Below are positions 27,951 to 36,614 of a stretch of 39,578 nucleotides of DNA, piece after piece. This DNA is from Actinokineospora spheciospongiae (GTDB taxonomy: Bacteria > Actinomycetota > Actinomycetes > Mycobacteriales > Pseudonocardiaceae), in assembly GCF_000564855.1 (NCBI RefSeq), contig NZ_AYXG01000228.1:1-39578 (forward strand), given 5' to 3'. Position numbers and translations under genes: made by a program. Within the stretch, counting starts at the first letter, position 1. The number at the start of each line of letters is the position of its first letter. The notes beneath the pieces are model-generated. The model did no database searches, was not told the origin of the DNA, and saw nothing but the letters and a program-made list of their open reading frames with translations.

Positions 27951-29237
27951 TCACTTCATCCACGGGACCCAGACCGACCAGTCGTACCAGTCGGTGCCCG
28001 GCAGGGGCGGCCGCGTGGTGGTCGTGGCGGGCGGCCTGGTCGTGGTGGTCGGGGGCCGCGTCGTCGTGGGCGGCCGCGTGGTGGTCACCGGCGGCGGCGT
28101 CGCGGTCGGCGGCTTGGGGGCCGTGGTGACCGGGGGCTTCGGCGCGGTCGTGGTCGGCGGCTTGGGCGCGGTGGTGACCGGCGGGACCGGCAGCCCGGGG
28201 ACCGGGACCTGCACGCCGGGGACCTGCACCCCGGTGCCCGGCACGGTGATCGGGGGAACCGCCACGCCACCGGTGCCGCCGGGGGTGTTGCCCGCCTGCG
28301 GGACCACGGTGGTGCCCGCGGCGGCCAGCGGCGCGACCGGGCCGCCGCCGCCCGCCAGGATGCTGCCGGGGCCGGGCGCCTGCGGGTTCGCCCCGGGCGG
28401 GGGGACGACCGCGGGCGGCTGGGTGACGCCCTCGGCGTAGGTGCCGACCCAGGCCAGCACCGACCGGACGTAGCTGTCGGAGTGGTTGTAGCGGAAGATC
28501 GCCCGCGCCTGCTGGGTCGGGTCGGACATGTCCGTGCCGCCCGCGCACAGGTAGCGGGCGGCGGACACGGCCGCGTCGTAGAGGTTGTTCGGGTCGGCCG
28601 TGCCGTCGCCGCTGCCGTCGGTGCCGTAGTAGGCCCAGGTGGCGGGGATGAACTGCATCGGGCCCACCGCGCGGTCCCAGGTGCGGTCGCCGTCCCAGCG
28701 GCCGTCGTCGGTGTCGGCGATCGCGGCGGTGTCGACGCCGTCGAGGACCGGGCCGAGGATCGGGGTCAGGGTGCGCCCGGAGGCGTCGACCGCCCCGGAG
28801 CCCGCGTGGCCGGACTCGATCCGGCCGATCGCGGCCAGCACGGTCCACTGGACCTTGCAGCCGGGCTGGGTGGCCGCGAGGAGCTGCTGGGCGCGGGCGT
28901 AGGCGCGCATGGCGACCTCGGGGATGCCCGCCTGGCTCAGGTCGATCCCGGCCTCGGGGCCGGGCGGCGGCACGGCCTGCGCGTCGGCGACGGCGGCGAG
29001 CACCTCGGGGCTCAGGTCGGAGTCGGCGGGCATCGAGCCGTCGACGGCGAGCACGCTCACCGAGGCCGACACCGGCACGGACAGCTCCGGCGGCACCGCG
29101 TCCACGCCGGACCCGGCCAGGCCGGGCAGCGGGACGCCGTCACCGGTGGAGACCACCAGCACGACCGCGACCGGGACGACCACCGCCGCCGCTGCCGGAA
29201 TCCTGCGCTTCTTCCGGTGTTTACCTCTGCTGGACAT
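27951..29237 (-). CDS. Secreted lytic transglycosylase with Thr/Pro-rich tail
   Basis: A 428-residue exported enzyme that cleaves peptidoglycan glycan strands. A basic N-terminus (RGKHRKKRR) and one hydrophobic segment (about 14-30) form a signal anchor. The SLT-like domain at about 105-285 shows the catalytic Glu in GRIESGH (E141), GPMQFIPATW and the repeated NLYDAAVSAARYLC. The last 150 residues are low complexity, rich in PPV, TTAPKPP and TTTRPP repeats, ending in an aromatic DWYDWSVWVPWMK. Such tails usually span the wall. ATG 29237 is chosen because the signal anchor starts there; ATG 29258 would add seven residues. Confidence 0.9.
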   Translation of the reverse strand: MSSRGKHRKKRRIPAAAAVVVPVAVVLVVSTGDGVPLPGLAGSGVDAVPPELSVPVSASVSVLAVDGSMPADSDLSPEVLAAVADAQAVPPPGPEAGIDLSQAGIPEVAMRAYARAQQLLAATQPGCKVQWTVLAAIGRIESGHAGSGAVDASGRTLTPILGPVLDGVDTAAIADTDDGRWDGDRTWDRAVGPMQFIPATWAYYGTDGSGDGTADPNNLYDAAVSAARYLCAGGTDMSDPTQQARAIFRYNHSDSYVRSVLAWVGTYAEGVTQPPAVVPPPGANPQAPGPGSILAGGGGPVAPLAAAGTTVVPQAGNTPGGTGGVAVPPITVPGTGVQVPGVQVPVPGLPVPPVTTAPKPPTTTAPKPPVTTAPKPPTATPPPVTTTRPPTTTRPPTTTTRPPATTTTRPPLPGTDWYDWSVWVPWMK

Positions 29238-29507
29238 GCCCTTGCCGCTCCCCTCCATGGTGAACCAGGACACTGTGCACCATCACAGCGCGTATTCGTA
29301 GTTCCGATCCAGTCACGCGCGGGAACCCGACCGTGTCCAATAGCTCACCCGATCGTATTTTGTTCTCCGCAGACAACTCCCAGCGGGAGTCGATCACCCC
29401 TCGCTTCGGAACCGCTCATCGCGGGCGGCAACCACGCCCCAGCAGCGCGCCCGCCCGTTGAGCACGCCCGATTCCCGCTCCCGGCGCGGGGATGGCACCA
29501 TTGCCCC

Positions 29508-29548
29508 GACGGCCGGTGGCGTTGACCAACCCCAACGCCCCGGCCGTC
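29508..29548 (+). promoter_or_regulatory. Long dyad just upstream of the rimO -10 box
   Basis: GACGGCCGG/CCGGCCGTC (9 pairs) and inner GCGTT/AACGC (5 pairs) form a hairpin or dyad with a 10-base centre. It covers the -35 position of the rimO promoter, so it could be an operator. No gene ends into it from either side, which argues against a terminator. Confidence 0.45.
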
Positions 29549-29564
29549 CTCGTCACCCGGCGGT

Positions 29565-29570
29565 TACCCT
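29565..29570 (+). promoter_or_regulatory. -10 box TACCCT of rimO, leaderless
   Basis: TACCCT is followed by 6 bases and GTG at 29577. This favours the GTG start over the in-frame TTG at 29571, which would lie upstream of the predicted transcription start. Confidence 0.5.
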
Positions 29571-29576
29571 TTGGTC

Positions 29577-31046
29577 GTGTCTTCTCCGTCCACGTCACGT
29601 CGTGTCGCCATGCTCACCCTCGGTTGTGCCCGCAACGAGGTCGACTCCGAAGAACTCGCGGGCAGGCTGTCGGGCGGTGGGTGGGAACTGGTCGACCTCG
29701 ACGGCGGCGCCGACGCGAGCCCCGACGTGATCGTCGTCAACACGTGCGGGTTCGTGGAATCGGCGAAGAAGGACTCGGTCGACACCCTGCTCGCCGCCGC
29801 CGACACCGGGGCCAAGGTCGTCGCGGTCGGCTGCATGGCCGAGCGCTACGGCACCGAACTCGCCGACAGCCTCCCCGAGGCCAGCGCCGTGCTGGGCTTC
29901 GACCACTACCCGGACCTGGCCGAGCGCCTGGGCGAGGTGGTCGCGGGCCACGCCGTCGCCTCGCACGTGCCGGTCGACCGGCGCACCCTGCTGCCGATCA
30001 GCCCGGTCGAGCGCCAGGCCGCCTCGGCCGAGGTCGCCGTCCCCGGGCACGCCTGGGGGCCGCGGATCGAGCGCAAGCGCCTCGACGACGCCCCGGTGGC
30101 CTCCCTCAAGATCGCCTCCGGCTGCGACCGGCGCTGCTCGTTCTGCGCGATCCCCTCCTTCCGCGGCTCGTTCGTCTCCCGGCTGCCCGAGGAGATCCTC
30201 GCCGAGGGCGCCTGGCTGGCCGCCCAGGGCGTGCGCGAGGTGGTCCTGGTCAGCGAGAACTCCACCTCCTACGGCAAGGACCTCGGCCGCGAGCACGCCG
30301 GGGAGCGGGCGCTGGAGGCGGTGCTGACCGGCCTCGCGGCCATCCCCGGCATCGACCGCGTGCGGGTGTCCTACCTGCAACCCGCCGAGACCCGGCCCAA
30401 CCTGGTCCGCGCCATCGCCACCACGCCCGGCGTCGCCGACTACTTCGACATGTCCTTCCAGCACTCCAGCGAGACCGTGCTGCGCCGGATGCGCCGCTTC
30501 GGCGACACCGAATCGTTCCTCAAGCTGGTCGGGCAGATCCGCGAGCACTCGCCAGCCGCGGGCATCCGCAGCAACGTCATCGTCGGCTTCCCCGGCGAGA
30601 CCGAGGCCGACGTGGCCGAACTGGTCCGGTTCCTCACCGAGGCCCGGCTCGACGCGGTCGGCGTGTTCGGCTACTCCGACGAGGACGGCACCGAGGCGGA
30701 GAACCTCCCCGACAAGCTCGACGCCGACACCGTCGCCGCCCGGGTGGCCCGGATCTCGGCGCTGGCGGAGGAGCTGACCACCCAGCGCGCCGAGGAGCGG
30801 ATCGGCTCCGAGGTCGTCGTGCTGGTCGAGCGCCCCGACTCCGAGGACGAGGACTGCGCGGGCCGCGCCGCCCACCAGGCCCCCGAGGTCGACGGCGAGT
30901 GCGTGTTCGTCAGCGGCGACTCCCTCGACGTCACCGACCTCGCCGTCGGCGACCTGGTCCGCGCGCGCGTGGTCGACTCCGAGGGCGTGGACCTGGTGGT
31001 CGAACCGCTCGAGGTGCTTCCGCGCGTCGCCCCGGACTCGCCGTGA
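29577..31046 (+). CDS. rimO: Ribosomal protein S12 methylthiotransferase RimO
   Basis: A 489-residue radical-SAM enzyme that methylthiolates an Asp of ribosomal protein S12 using two iron-sulfur clusters. The N-terminal cluster cysteines are C17 ([11 protein letters not shown]), C57 ([10 protein letters not shown]) and C86 (VGCMAERY). The radical-SAM CxxxCxxC is C183/C187/C190, and the following [14 protein letters not shown] distinguishes RimO from MiaB. A TRAM domain ends the protein. GTG 29577 is preferred (see the -10 box). The stop overlaps the pgsA start by GTGA, beginning a tightly packed operon rimO-pgsA-cinA. Confidence 0.95.
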   Translation: MSSPSTSRRVAMLTLGCARNEVDSEELAGRLSGGGWELVDLDGGADASPDVIVVNTCGFVESAKKDSVDTLLAAADTGAKVVAVGCMAERYGTELADSLPEASAVLGFDHYPDLAERLGEVVAGHAVASHVPVDRRTLLPISPVERQAASAEVAVPGHAWGPRIERKRLDDAPVASLKIASGCDRRCSFCAIPSFRGSFVSRLPEEILAEGAWLAAQGVREVVLVSENSTSYGKDLGREHAGERALEAVLTGLAAIPGIDRVRVSYLQPAETRPNLVRAIATTPGVADYFDMSFQHSSETVLRRMRRFGDTESFLKLVGQIREHSPAAGIRSNVIVGFPGETEADVAELVRFLTEARLDAVGVFGYSDEDGTEAENLPDKLDADTVAARVARISALAEELTTQRAEERIGSEVVVLVERPDSEDEDCAGRAAHQAPEVDGECVFVSGDSLDVTDLAVGDLVRARVVDSEGVDLVVEPLEVLPRVAPDSP

Positions 31047-31753
31047 GCGCCGCGGCGACCGGGGGCCCCGGGGAGGCGGTGGAGGGTCCGGAGTGCACCG
31101 AGTCACCCGCGGGCCCCGCCGACCTCGCCCAGCCGGTCGCCGCGGCCGTGCCGGAGCACCACGCGCCCGCCCTGCCGGAGCCGACGCAGGTCCCGGTGCT
31201 CAACATCGCCAACATGCTCACCGTGTCGCGGCTGCTGCTGGTGCCGGTGTTCCTGGCGGCGCTGTTCACCGAGGACGGCGCCGACACGTTCTGGCGGCTG
31301 GTCGCCTGGGCGATCTTCGCGGTCGCCTCGGTGACCGACCACATCGACGGCAGGCTGGCCCGCAAGCACGGGCTGATCACCGACTTCGGCAAGATCGCCG
31401 ATCCGATCGCGGACAAGGCGCTCACCGGCTCGGCCCTGGTCGGGCTGAGCCTGCTCGGCGACCTGCCGTGGTGGGTCACCCTGGTGATCGCGGTCAGGGA
31501 GATCGGCGTCACGCTCCTGCGGTTCTGGGTGATCCGGCACGGGGTGATCCCGGCCAGCCGCGGCGGCAAGGCCAAGACGCTGGCCCAGGTCCTGGCGATC
31601 GGGCTGTTCCTGCTCCCGCTGCCCGCCCTGTTCGTCCCGTTCAACTGGACGGTCATGGGCATCGCGGTGGCGCTCACCGTGGTCACCGGCGTCGACTACG
31701 TCATCCGCGCGATCCGGCTGCGCGCCAGGGGCAAGCGCGCCCTGGTCACGTGA
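31043..31753 (+). CDS. pgsA: CDP-diacylglycerol-glycerol-3-phosphate 3-phosphatidyltransferase
   Basis: A 236-residue membrane enzyme that makes phosphatidylglycerophosphate, precursor of phosphatidylglycerol and cardiolipin. The complete CDP-alcohol phosphotransferase signature is present: D99, D102, G103, A106, R107, G116, D120, D124. Several membrane spans follow ([34 protein letters not shown]). The first 50 residues are an acidic, Pro/Ala-rich extension absent from the core family. Both ends overlap neighbours by GTGA, so rimO, pgsA and cinA are translationally coupled. The position matches pgsA3 upstream of clgR in mycobacteria. Confidence 0.94.
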   Translation: MSAAATGGPGEAVEGPECTESPAGPADLAQPVAAAVPEHHAPALPEPTQVPVLNIANMLTVSRLLLVPVFLAALFTEDGADTFWRLVAWAIFAVASVTDHIDGRLARKHGLITDFGKIADPIADKALTGSALVGLSLLGDLPWWVTLVIAVREIGVTLLRFWVIRHGVIPASRGGKAKTLAQVLAIGLFLLPLPALFVPFNWTVMGIAVALTVVTGVDYVIRAIRLRARGKRALVT

Positions 31754-32259
31754 CCGGGCTCGGCCTGCTGCCCGGCCTGCCCTCCGAGCCGGTGGCCGCG
31801 GTCGTCGCCGCGCTGCGCGCCCGGGGTGAGACGGTCGCCACCGCCGAGTCGCTGACCGGCGGCCTGCTGACCGCCGCGCTGACCAGCGTGGCGGGCTCCA
31901 GCGCCGTCGTCCGCGGCGGCCTCGTCGTCTACGCCACGGACCTGAAGGCGACCCTGGCCGACGTGGACGCCGACCTGCTCGCCGAGCGCGGGCCGGTGGA
32001 CCCGGACGTCGCCGTCGCCCTCGCCGAGGGCGCGCGGCTGCGCTGCGCGGCCACCTACGGCGTCGGGCTCACCGGCGTCGCCGGGCCCGGCCCGCAGGAC
32101 GGCAAGCCGGTCGGGACGGTGTACGCGGCACTGTCCGGACCGGACGGAACGCTGCTGTCGTCGCCGGTCGCGACGGGTGGCCGGGAAGAAGTTCGCTCGG
32201 TTGCCGTGCGTGCCGCCCTTGACCTGATCGCCCGTGCGGTCGGTACCCTTTCCGGGTGA
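31750..32259 (+). CDS. cinA: CinA C-terminal domain protein (nicotinamide-nucleotide amidase)
   Basis: A 169-residue stand-alone PncC/CinA-C domain, which deamidates nicotinamide mononucleotide to nicotinate mononucleotide in NAD recycling. The nucleophile Ser is in TAESLTGGLL (S34), with K66 in YATDLKATLA, and GLTGVAGPGPQDGKPVGTVY is the family glycine-rich block. The N-terminal COG1058 domain of full-length CinA is absent. GTG overlaps the pgsA stop. The position between pgsA and clgR is the common actinobacterial order. Confidence 0.92.
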   Translation: MTGLGLLPGLPSEPVAAVVAALRARGETVATAESLTGGLLTAALTSVAGSSAVVRGGLVVYATDLKATLADVDADLLAERGPVDPDVAVALAEGARLRCAATYGVGLTGVAGPGPQDGKPVGTVYAALSGPDGTLLSSPVATGGREEVRSVAVRAALDLIARAVGTLSG

Positions 32260-32322
32260 GGACCCGTTCACTGTCGGTGGCGTTCCGCGCGCGACGCGTG
32301 TGGGACGCGGGCGTGGTACCCC

Positions 32323-32349
32323 GGGAACATTCCGGGTTCACCACTCGTT
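32323..32349 (+). promoter_or_regulatory. ECF sigma-E-type promoter upstream of clgR
   Basis: GGGAAC (32323-32328), 17 bases, then CGTT (32346-32349) fits the mycobacterial/streptomycete sigma-E form GGAAC-N17-CGTT. Transcription would begin near 32355, with a leader of about 135 bases. In M. tuberculosis clgR is SigE-dependent. The same element with the same spacing precedes pspA. Confidence 0.65.
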
Positions 32350-32360
32350 CGCTCTTGGCG
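32350..32360 (+). promoter_or_regulatory. Candidate ClgR box CGC-N5-GCG
   Basis: CGCTCTTGGCG, preceded by GTT, fits the CGC-N5-GCG core reported for ClgR. It touches the predicted sigma-E start site (repression geometry) and lies about 60 bases before the start expected from the TAACGT box (activation geometry). The core is short and can occur by chance in GC-rich DNA. Confidence 0.4.
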
Positions 32361-32401
32361 GACTACCCGTGAAGTCGCTGCGCTGTGTCGGTGCCTCTCG
32401 G

Positions 32402-32407
32402 TAACGT
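32402..32407 (+). promoter_or_regulatory. Possible second clgR -10 box TAACGT
   Basis: TAACGT fits TAnnnT and would start transcription near 32414. No -35 match is seen, which would suit an activator-dependent promoter with the ClgR box upstream. Confidence 0.35.
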
Positions 32408-32489
32408 TGTCTGTGTGACAGCCAGGTGCGGTTCCCGCTTCGACCGGGGGCGGCGCTCGGACTGAGGTCCCGAGGAAGGGAGGTGCGCG

Positions 32490-32948
32490 ATGACCGTGCT
32501 GTTGCGCGAGGCGATCGGTGATCGGCTCCGACACGCCCGCACCAACCAGCAGCGCACGCTGCGGGAGGTCTCCCGCTCCGCGCGGGTCAGCCTGGGCTAC
32601 CTCTCGGAAGTCGAGCGGGGCCGCAAGGAGGCGTCCAGCGAGCTGCTGGCGGCCATCTGCGACGCCCTGGAGCTGCCGCTGTCGGAGCTGCTGCACCACG
32701 TGGCGTCCGACATCGGCGCGCTGACCTCGGTGGAGGACGGCGTGCCGCAGCGGGTCGGCGCCGAGCCGGTGGAGGCCGTGGACGCCGCCAAGGGGCCCGC
32801 GGGTCCCCGCGCGTCGGCCGAGGGCGGCAGGCTGGTGCCCGCCGTCGTCGGCGAGAACCTGGCCGACCTGCGGTTGCAGCCCGTGCTCTCGCACCGGCTC
32901 GACACCACGCTGGGCGGCGCCAGGGCCGGGGCGGTCTTCGCCGCCTGA
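32490..32948 (+). CDS. clgR: Clp gene regulator ClgR (XRE family)
   Basis: A 152-residue transcription activator of clp protease and psp genes. The helix-turn-helix spans about residues 11-68 and carries the near-invariant ClgR text [31 protein letters not shown]. The C-terminal half is variable, ending AVFAA; ClgR proteins are themselves degraded by ClpP through a C-terminal Ala-Ala-type degron, and the AA end fits. The ATG has GAAGGGAGGTG. Upstream lie an ECF-type promoter and a ClgR-box candidate; a 15-bp hairpin follows the gene. The order clgR-pspA-pspM equals Rv2745c-Rv2744c-Rv2743c. Confidence 0.94.
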   Translation: MTVLLREAIGDRLRHARTNQQRTLREVSRSARVSLGYLSEVERGRKEASSELLAAICDALELPLSELLHHVASDIGALTSVEDGVPQRVGAEPVEAVDAAKGPAGPRASAEGGRLVPAVVGENLADLRLQPVLSHRLDTTLGGARAGAVFAA

Positions 32949-32966
32949 CCTCCACCCCAGAGCACC

Positions 32967-33013
32967 GGCGCAGGCCCGGGCACCCGCACGCGGCGGGCGC
33001 CCGGGCCTGCGCC
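32967..33013 (+). terminator. Terminator after clgR
   Basis: Arms 32967-32981 and 32999-33013 pair perfectly over 15 base pairs; the loop contains a further CCCGC/GCGGG pairing. It begins 19 bases past the clgR stop and separates clgR from pspA transcription. Confidence 0.88.
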
Positions 33014-33210
33014 GCACCCGCCACGTCTCGGTTCGGCGTGGATTCCCGCGTTCGACCCGGCCGCGCGCCGATCATCGGGGACAATCGTCGGCGTGCCAGG
33101 ACCGGGGCGACCCCGAGGTGGGCCCGTGTTCTCAGGGTGATCCCTGAATTACGCCGGGTCCGGTGGAACGGTCCCGGCGCACCTGACACGATGGAACGCA
33201 CAGCCACGGT

Positions 33211-33236
33211 GGAACCCATGACGACGCCGGGACGTT
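33211..33236 (+). promoter_or_regulatory. ECF sigma-E-type promoter upstream of pspA
   Basis: GGAACCC begins at 33211 and CGTT lies at 33233-33236, again GGAAC-N17-CGTT. Transcription from about 33242 gives a leader near 77 bases. Both bases after GGAAC (CC) also fit the extended -35 GGAACYC. Confidence 0.65.
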
Positions 33237-33318
33237 GCCGTTTCGCGGACGACAGGTGCGCAGAGCGTGGCAGCGCTGAACCAGTGGACCGGCAGTACGA
33301 AGAAGGCAGGCGGAGGAG

Positions 33319-34161
33319 ATGGCCAACCCGTTCGTGAAGTTCTGGAAGTACCTGATGGCGTCGTTCTCGTCGAAGATCGACGAGCACGCCGACCCGAAGG
33401 TGCAGATCCAGCAGGCCATCGAGGAGGCCCAGCGCCAGCACCAGGCCCTCTCGCAGCAGGCCGCCTCCGTGATCGGCAACCAGCGCCAACTGGAGATGAA
33501 GCTCAACCGCCAGCTCGGCGAGGTGGAGAAGCTCCAGTCCTCGGCCCGGCAGGCCCTGGTGCTCGCCGACGAGGCGCGGAGCAAGGGCGACGAGCAGAAG
33601 GCGACCCAGTTCGAGAACGCGGCGACCTCGTTCGCCACCCAGCTCGTGACCGCCGAGCAGGGCATCGAGGACCTCAAGACCCTGCACGACCAGGCCCTGC
33701 AAGCCGCCGCGCAGGCCAAGCAGGCCGTCGAGCGCAACGCCATGGTGCTGCAGAACAAGCTGGCCGAGCGCACCAAGCTGCTCAGCCAGCTCGAGCAGGC
33801 CAAGATGCAGGAGCAGGTCTCCAGGTCGCTCAACCAGATGAGCGAGCTGGCCGCGCCGGGCAACACCCCCTCCCTGGAGGAGGTCCGCGACAAGATCGAG
33901 AAGCGGTACACCACCGCCCTCGGTTCCGCGGAGCTGGCGCAGAACTCGGTGCAGGGCCGGATGATGGAGGTCCAGGCCTCCACCACCGAGATGGCGGGCC
34001 AGTCGCGGCTCGAGCAGATCCGCGCCTCGATGTCCGGCGGTGCCGTCGCCGGCCAGGTCACCGGTGGGCAGGCGGCGTCCGCGCCGACGGCCAACATCCA
34101 GAACGAGATCGCCCAGCGCGTCGCGCAGGAGCAGCGGGCGAACCCGCAGGCCGGGTCCTGA
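33319..34161 (+). CDS. pspA: Phage shock protein A (PspA/IM30/Vipp1 family)
   Basis: A 280-residue ESCRT-III-like membrane-stress protein that coats and stabilises the inner membrane. The start [20 protein letters not shown] is an amphipathic membrane-binding helix. Residues about 25-225 are a continuous coiled coil ([36 protein letters not shown]). The C-terminal 55 residues are Gly/Ala/Gln-rich and disordered. The ATG follows GGCGGAGGAG closely. Its own ECF-type promoter and the clgR terminator upstream imply separate transcription. The pspM start follows 27 bases after its stop. Confidence 0.95.
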   Translation: MANPFVKFWKYLMASFSSKIDEHADPKVQIQQAIEEAQRQHQALSQQAASVIGNQRQLEMKLNRQLGEVEKLQSSARQALVLADEARSKGDEQKATQFENAATSFATQLVTAEQGIEDLKTLHDQALQAAAQAKQAVERNAMVLQNKLAERTKLLSQLEQAKMQEQVSRSLNQMSELAAPGNTPSLEEVRDKIEKRYTTALGSAELAQNSVQGRMMEVQASTTEMAGQSRLEQIRASMSGGAVAGQVTGGQAASAPTANIQNEIAQRVAQEQRANPQAGS

Positions 34162-34188
34162 CCCGCTGACGAGTCGATGAGGTGGACG

Positions 34189-35100
34189 ATGGGGTCACGG
34201 AGGGACGAGCTGCGCAAGCTCGGCGGCGAGTTCGTCGACCGCCACCTCCGTGACCTCCGCCACCCACCGGCTCCGGGGACCGGCGAGGAGCGGGTCAGGG
34301 GGATCGGCGGCAGGGGGATCGGCAGCGGGGGGATCGGCAAGGAGATCACCCGCGGCCTCGGCCGCGAGATCAGCAGCGCCCTCCGCGAGCACGTGGGCGA
34401 GCAGATCCGCGGCGCGCTGTCCAACCGGCGCGACCCCAGGGCCAAGGCGCTGCGCGAGCGCAAGCGGGCCGCCGTGGTCGCCAAGGGCTGGGCGGGCACG
34501 ACCGCGGCCACCGGGGTCGGTGCCGCCGTGGTCGAGGTGGCCGTCGCCGCCCCGGGGGCCAGCCTGCCGCTGCTGATCGGCGGCGCGGTCGTCTCCGGCA
34601 TCGCCACCGCCTTCTCCGGGGTGAAGTCCTGGCGGCTGCACCGCGCGCCGCTGCCCGAGCCCGCGCCCGTCCCGGTGGCGCTGCCCGGCCGCTCGTCGGC
34701 CGCCCGCGAACCCATGCGCGCGCTGGGCGAAGCCCAGGACGCCCTCGCCGAACTGCTCACCCAGCTCAGCCGCGCCGCCCTGGTGCCGCCGGACTCCGTC
34801 GAGCACGCCCGGCAGTCCGGTGCCGAGGCCGCCGCCGCCCTGCACGGCGTCTCCGCCCAGCTCCAAGCGGTCGAGCGGGCCCGCGACCACGCCCCGGCCG
34901 CCGACCGGGCCCACCTCTCCGAGGGCGTCCGGGCGCTGCGCCGCCAGCTCGACGACGGCGTGGAGGGCTACCGCGGCCTGGTCTCCGCCGCGGGCCGCGC
35001 GCTCGCCGCCACCAGCACCTCCGCCCCCCGCGAGGGTCTGACCGACGCCTCCGACCGGCTCTCCGCCCTGGCCCTGGCCCTGCGCGACCTCGCGGGCTGA
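34189..35100 (+). CDS. pspM: Phage shock envelope stress protein PspM-like
   Basis: A 303-residue membrane protein in the place of mycobacterial Rv2743c (PspM), which binds PspA at the membrane. Residues 1-100 are basic and Gly/Arg-rich, with short repeats GIGGRGIGSGGIGKEI. Two hydrophobic spans at about 105-150 (AGTTAATGVGAAVVEVAVAA; LPLLIGGAVVSGIATAF) make a hairpin. The C-terminal half is helical and probably cytosolic (QDALAELLTQLSRAALVPPD). ATG 34189 is chosen because GAGGTGG stands at good spacing; ATG 34177 overlaps that site. Name by synteny and topology rather than a decisive motif. Confidence 0.82.
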   Translation: MGSRRDELRKLGGEFVDRHLRDLRHPPAPGTGEERVRGIGGRGIGSGGIGKEITRGLGREISSALREHVGEQIRGALSNRRDPRAKALRERKRAAVVAKGWAGTTAATGVGAAVVEVAVAAPGASLPLLIGGAVVSGIATAFSGVKSWRLHRAPLPEPAPVPVALPGRSSAAREPMRALGEAQDALAELLTQLSRAALVPPDSVEHARQSGAEAAAALHGVSAQLQAVERARDHAPAADRAHLSEGVRALRRQLDDGVEGYRGLVSAAGRALAATSTSAPREGLTDASDRLSALALALRDLAG

Positions 35101-35321
35101 TCAGCGCGCCCGAGCGGTGTCCGCACCCGCCCGGCGCAGCGCTGTCCCCCGCCCCAGCCCGCGGTGACGAGCCGTAGCGCACCCCGGCGGCGTCTGCGGC
35201 CCGGAGACCCGGCGCTGCGACCATCGGTGTGAACATCACGGTGTCGTATCGACTGATCGACTACGTGCTGTGGCACCATGCACGGCATCCGGTCGGGGGC
35301 ACCGGGGGGTGGAGGGGCGAG

Positions 35322-36614
35322 TTGACGGTGTGGTCCGTGCACGGGGACGGTCGTCGCCTCCGTGACGGCGAGGTCGTCGCGCCCGACGAGCGGCTGAGCT
35401 GGCCGCTCACCATCGGCCTCGGCGTGCAGCACGTCGCCGCGATGTTCAGCGCGACGGTGCTGGTGCCCGCCCTCACCGGCTTCCCGGCCACCACCACGCT
35501 GCTGTTCTCCGGCCTGGGCACCCTGCTGTTCGTGGTGATCACCCGCAACCGCATCCCCAGCTACCTGGGCTCCTCCTTCGCCTTCGTCGCCCCGCTGGTC
35601 GCCGCCGTCAACGAGAGCCCAGCGGCCAAGCTGGGCGGGGTGCTGGTCGCCGGGCTGCTGCTGATCGGCGTCGGCATCGCGGTCAAGGCGCTCGGGGTGC
35701 GGCTGCTGGAGTCGGTCATGCCGCCGGTCGTCACCGGCGCGGTGGTCGTGATCATCGGTCTGAGCCTGGTCCCCAACGCCACCGACAACTTCGGCGAGCA
35801 GCCGCTGATCGCCCTGGTCACCGTGGCGGTCATCACCGGCTGCACGGTCGTCGCGCGCGGCCTGCTCTCGCGGGTGTCGATCCTCGCCGGCGTGCTCGCG
35901 GGCTGGATCACCGCGGCCGTCGCGGGCGGCATCGACCCGGACAAGGCCGAGCGGCTGGGCGCCTCGGCCTGGCTGGGGCTCCCCGAGCTGCAGAGCCCGC
36001 AGTTCCGGCCGACGGTGATCCTGGTCGTCATCCCGGTCGTGCTGGTGCTGGTCGCGGAGAACGTCGGGCACGTCAAGGCGGTCGCCGCCGTCACCGGCCG
36101 CAACCTCGACGGCAGCGTGGGCGACGCGCTCATCGCCAACGGCCTGGCCACCGCGCTGGCGGGCGCGGGCGGCGGCTCCGGCACCACCACCTACGCCGAG
36201 AACATCGGCGTCATGGCCGCCACCAGGGTGTACTCCACCGCCACCTACGTGGTGGCGGCCGCGGCGTCGGTGCTGCTGTCGCTGAGCCCGAAGTTCGGCG
36301 CGCTGATCGACACCGTGCCCGCGGGCGTGCTCGGCGGGGCGTCGGTGCTGCTCTACGGGATGATCGCCCTGGTCGGCGTGCGGATCTGGCAGGAGAACCG
36401 GGTCGACTTCGCCGAGCCGGTCAACCTGGCCGTGGTGGCCGTCGCGGTGGCCGCGGGCGTCGGCAACCTGACCGTCACCCTCGGCGGGATGACCGTCGAC
36501 GGCATCGGCTGGGGTTCGATCGCGGTGGTCGCCGCGCACCCGCTGCTGCGCTGGCTGCGCCGCCGCGGTCGCGGCGGCGGCAGCGACCTCAGCGCCCGTC
36601 GACCGCGCGGTTGA
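35322..36614 (+). CDS. NCS2-family uracil permease
   Basis: A 430-residue proton-coupled nucleobase transporter with 12-14 membrane spans. After [21 protein letters not shown] come the family landmarks: [13 protein letters not shown] with the substrate-binding Glu and His, and [22 protein letters not shown], the signature of uracil/UraA members. The TTG at 35322 is chosen because GGAGGGG precedes it by 4 bases and relatives begin at this WSVHGDGR segment; the longer frame from 35229 adds unrelated sequence. Its last 26 bases overlap the end of pyrD on the other strand, so uracil uptake and de novo pyrimidine synthesis are convergent. Confidence 0.9.
   Translation: MTVWSVHGDGRRLRDGEVVAPDERLSWPLTIGLGVQHVAAMFSATVLVPALTGFPATTTLLFSGLGTLLFVVITRNRIPSYLGSSFAFVAPLVAAVNESPAAKLGGVLVAGLLLIGVGIAVKALGVRLLESVMPPVVTGAVVVIIGLSLVPNATDNFGEQPLIALVTVAVITGCTVVARGLLSRVSILAGVLAGWITAAVAGGIDPDKAERLGASAWLGLPELQSPQFRPTVILVVIPVVLVLVAENVGHVKAVAAVTGRNLDGSVGDALIANGLATALAGAGGGSGTTTYAENIGVMAATRVYSTATYVVAAAASVLLSLSPKFGALIDTVPAGVLGGASVLLYGMIALVGVRIWQENRVDFAEPVNLAVVAVAVAAGVGNLTVTLGGMTVDGIGWGSIAVVAAHPLLRWLRRRGRGGGSDLSARRPRG

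Larger units (their letters stand above)
29238..29576. other. Divergent region between transglycosylase and rimO genes
   Basis: 339 bases without a gene. It contains the GGAGGGGAG site of the transglycosylase, an AT-richer patch near 29340-29380 with TACGAT on the minus strand (possible -10, poor -35), and a long dyad plus -10 box next to rimO. I looked for a ydaO (c-di-AMP) riboswitch, common before wall hydrolases, and saw no matching core. Confidence 0.6.
32949..33318. other. Region between clgR and pspA
   Basis: 370 bases without a gene. It contains the clgR terminator (32967-33013), then three GGAAC elements at 33165, 33193 and 33211, of which the last begins a full ECF-type promoter. 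No open frame here looks coding. Confidence 0.7.

Noticed and set aside
29238-29400. c-di-AMP (ydaO) riboswitch before the lytic transglycosylase
   Set aside because: This class often precedes actinobacterial wall hydrolases, but the conserved GGGGAACC-like and later core blocks are absent on the minus strand.
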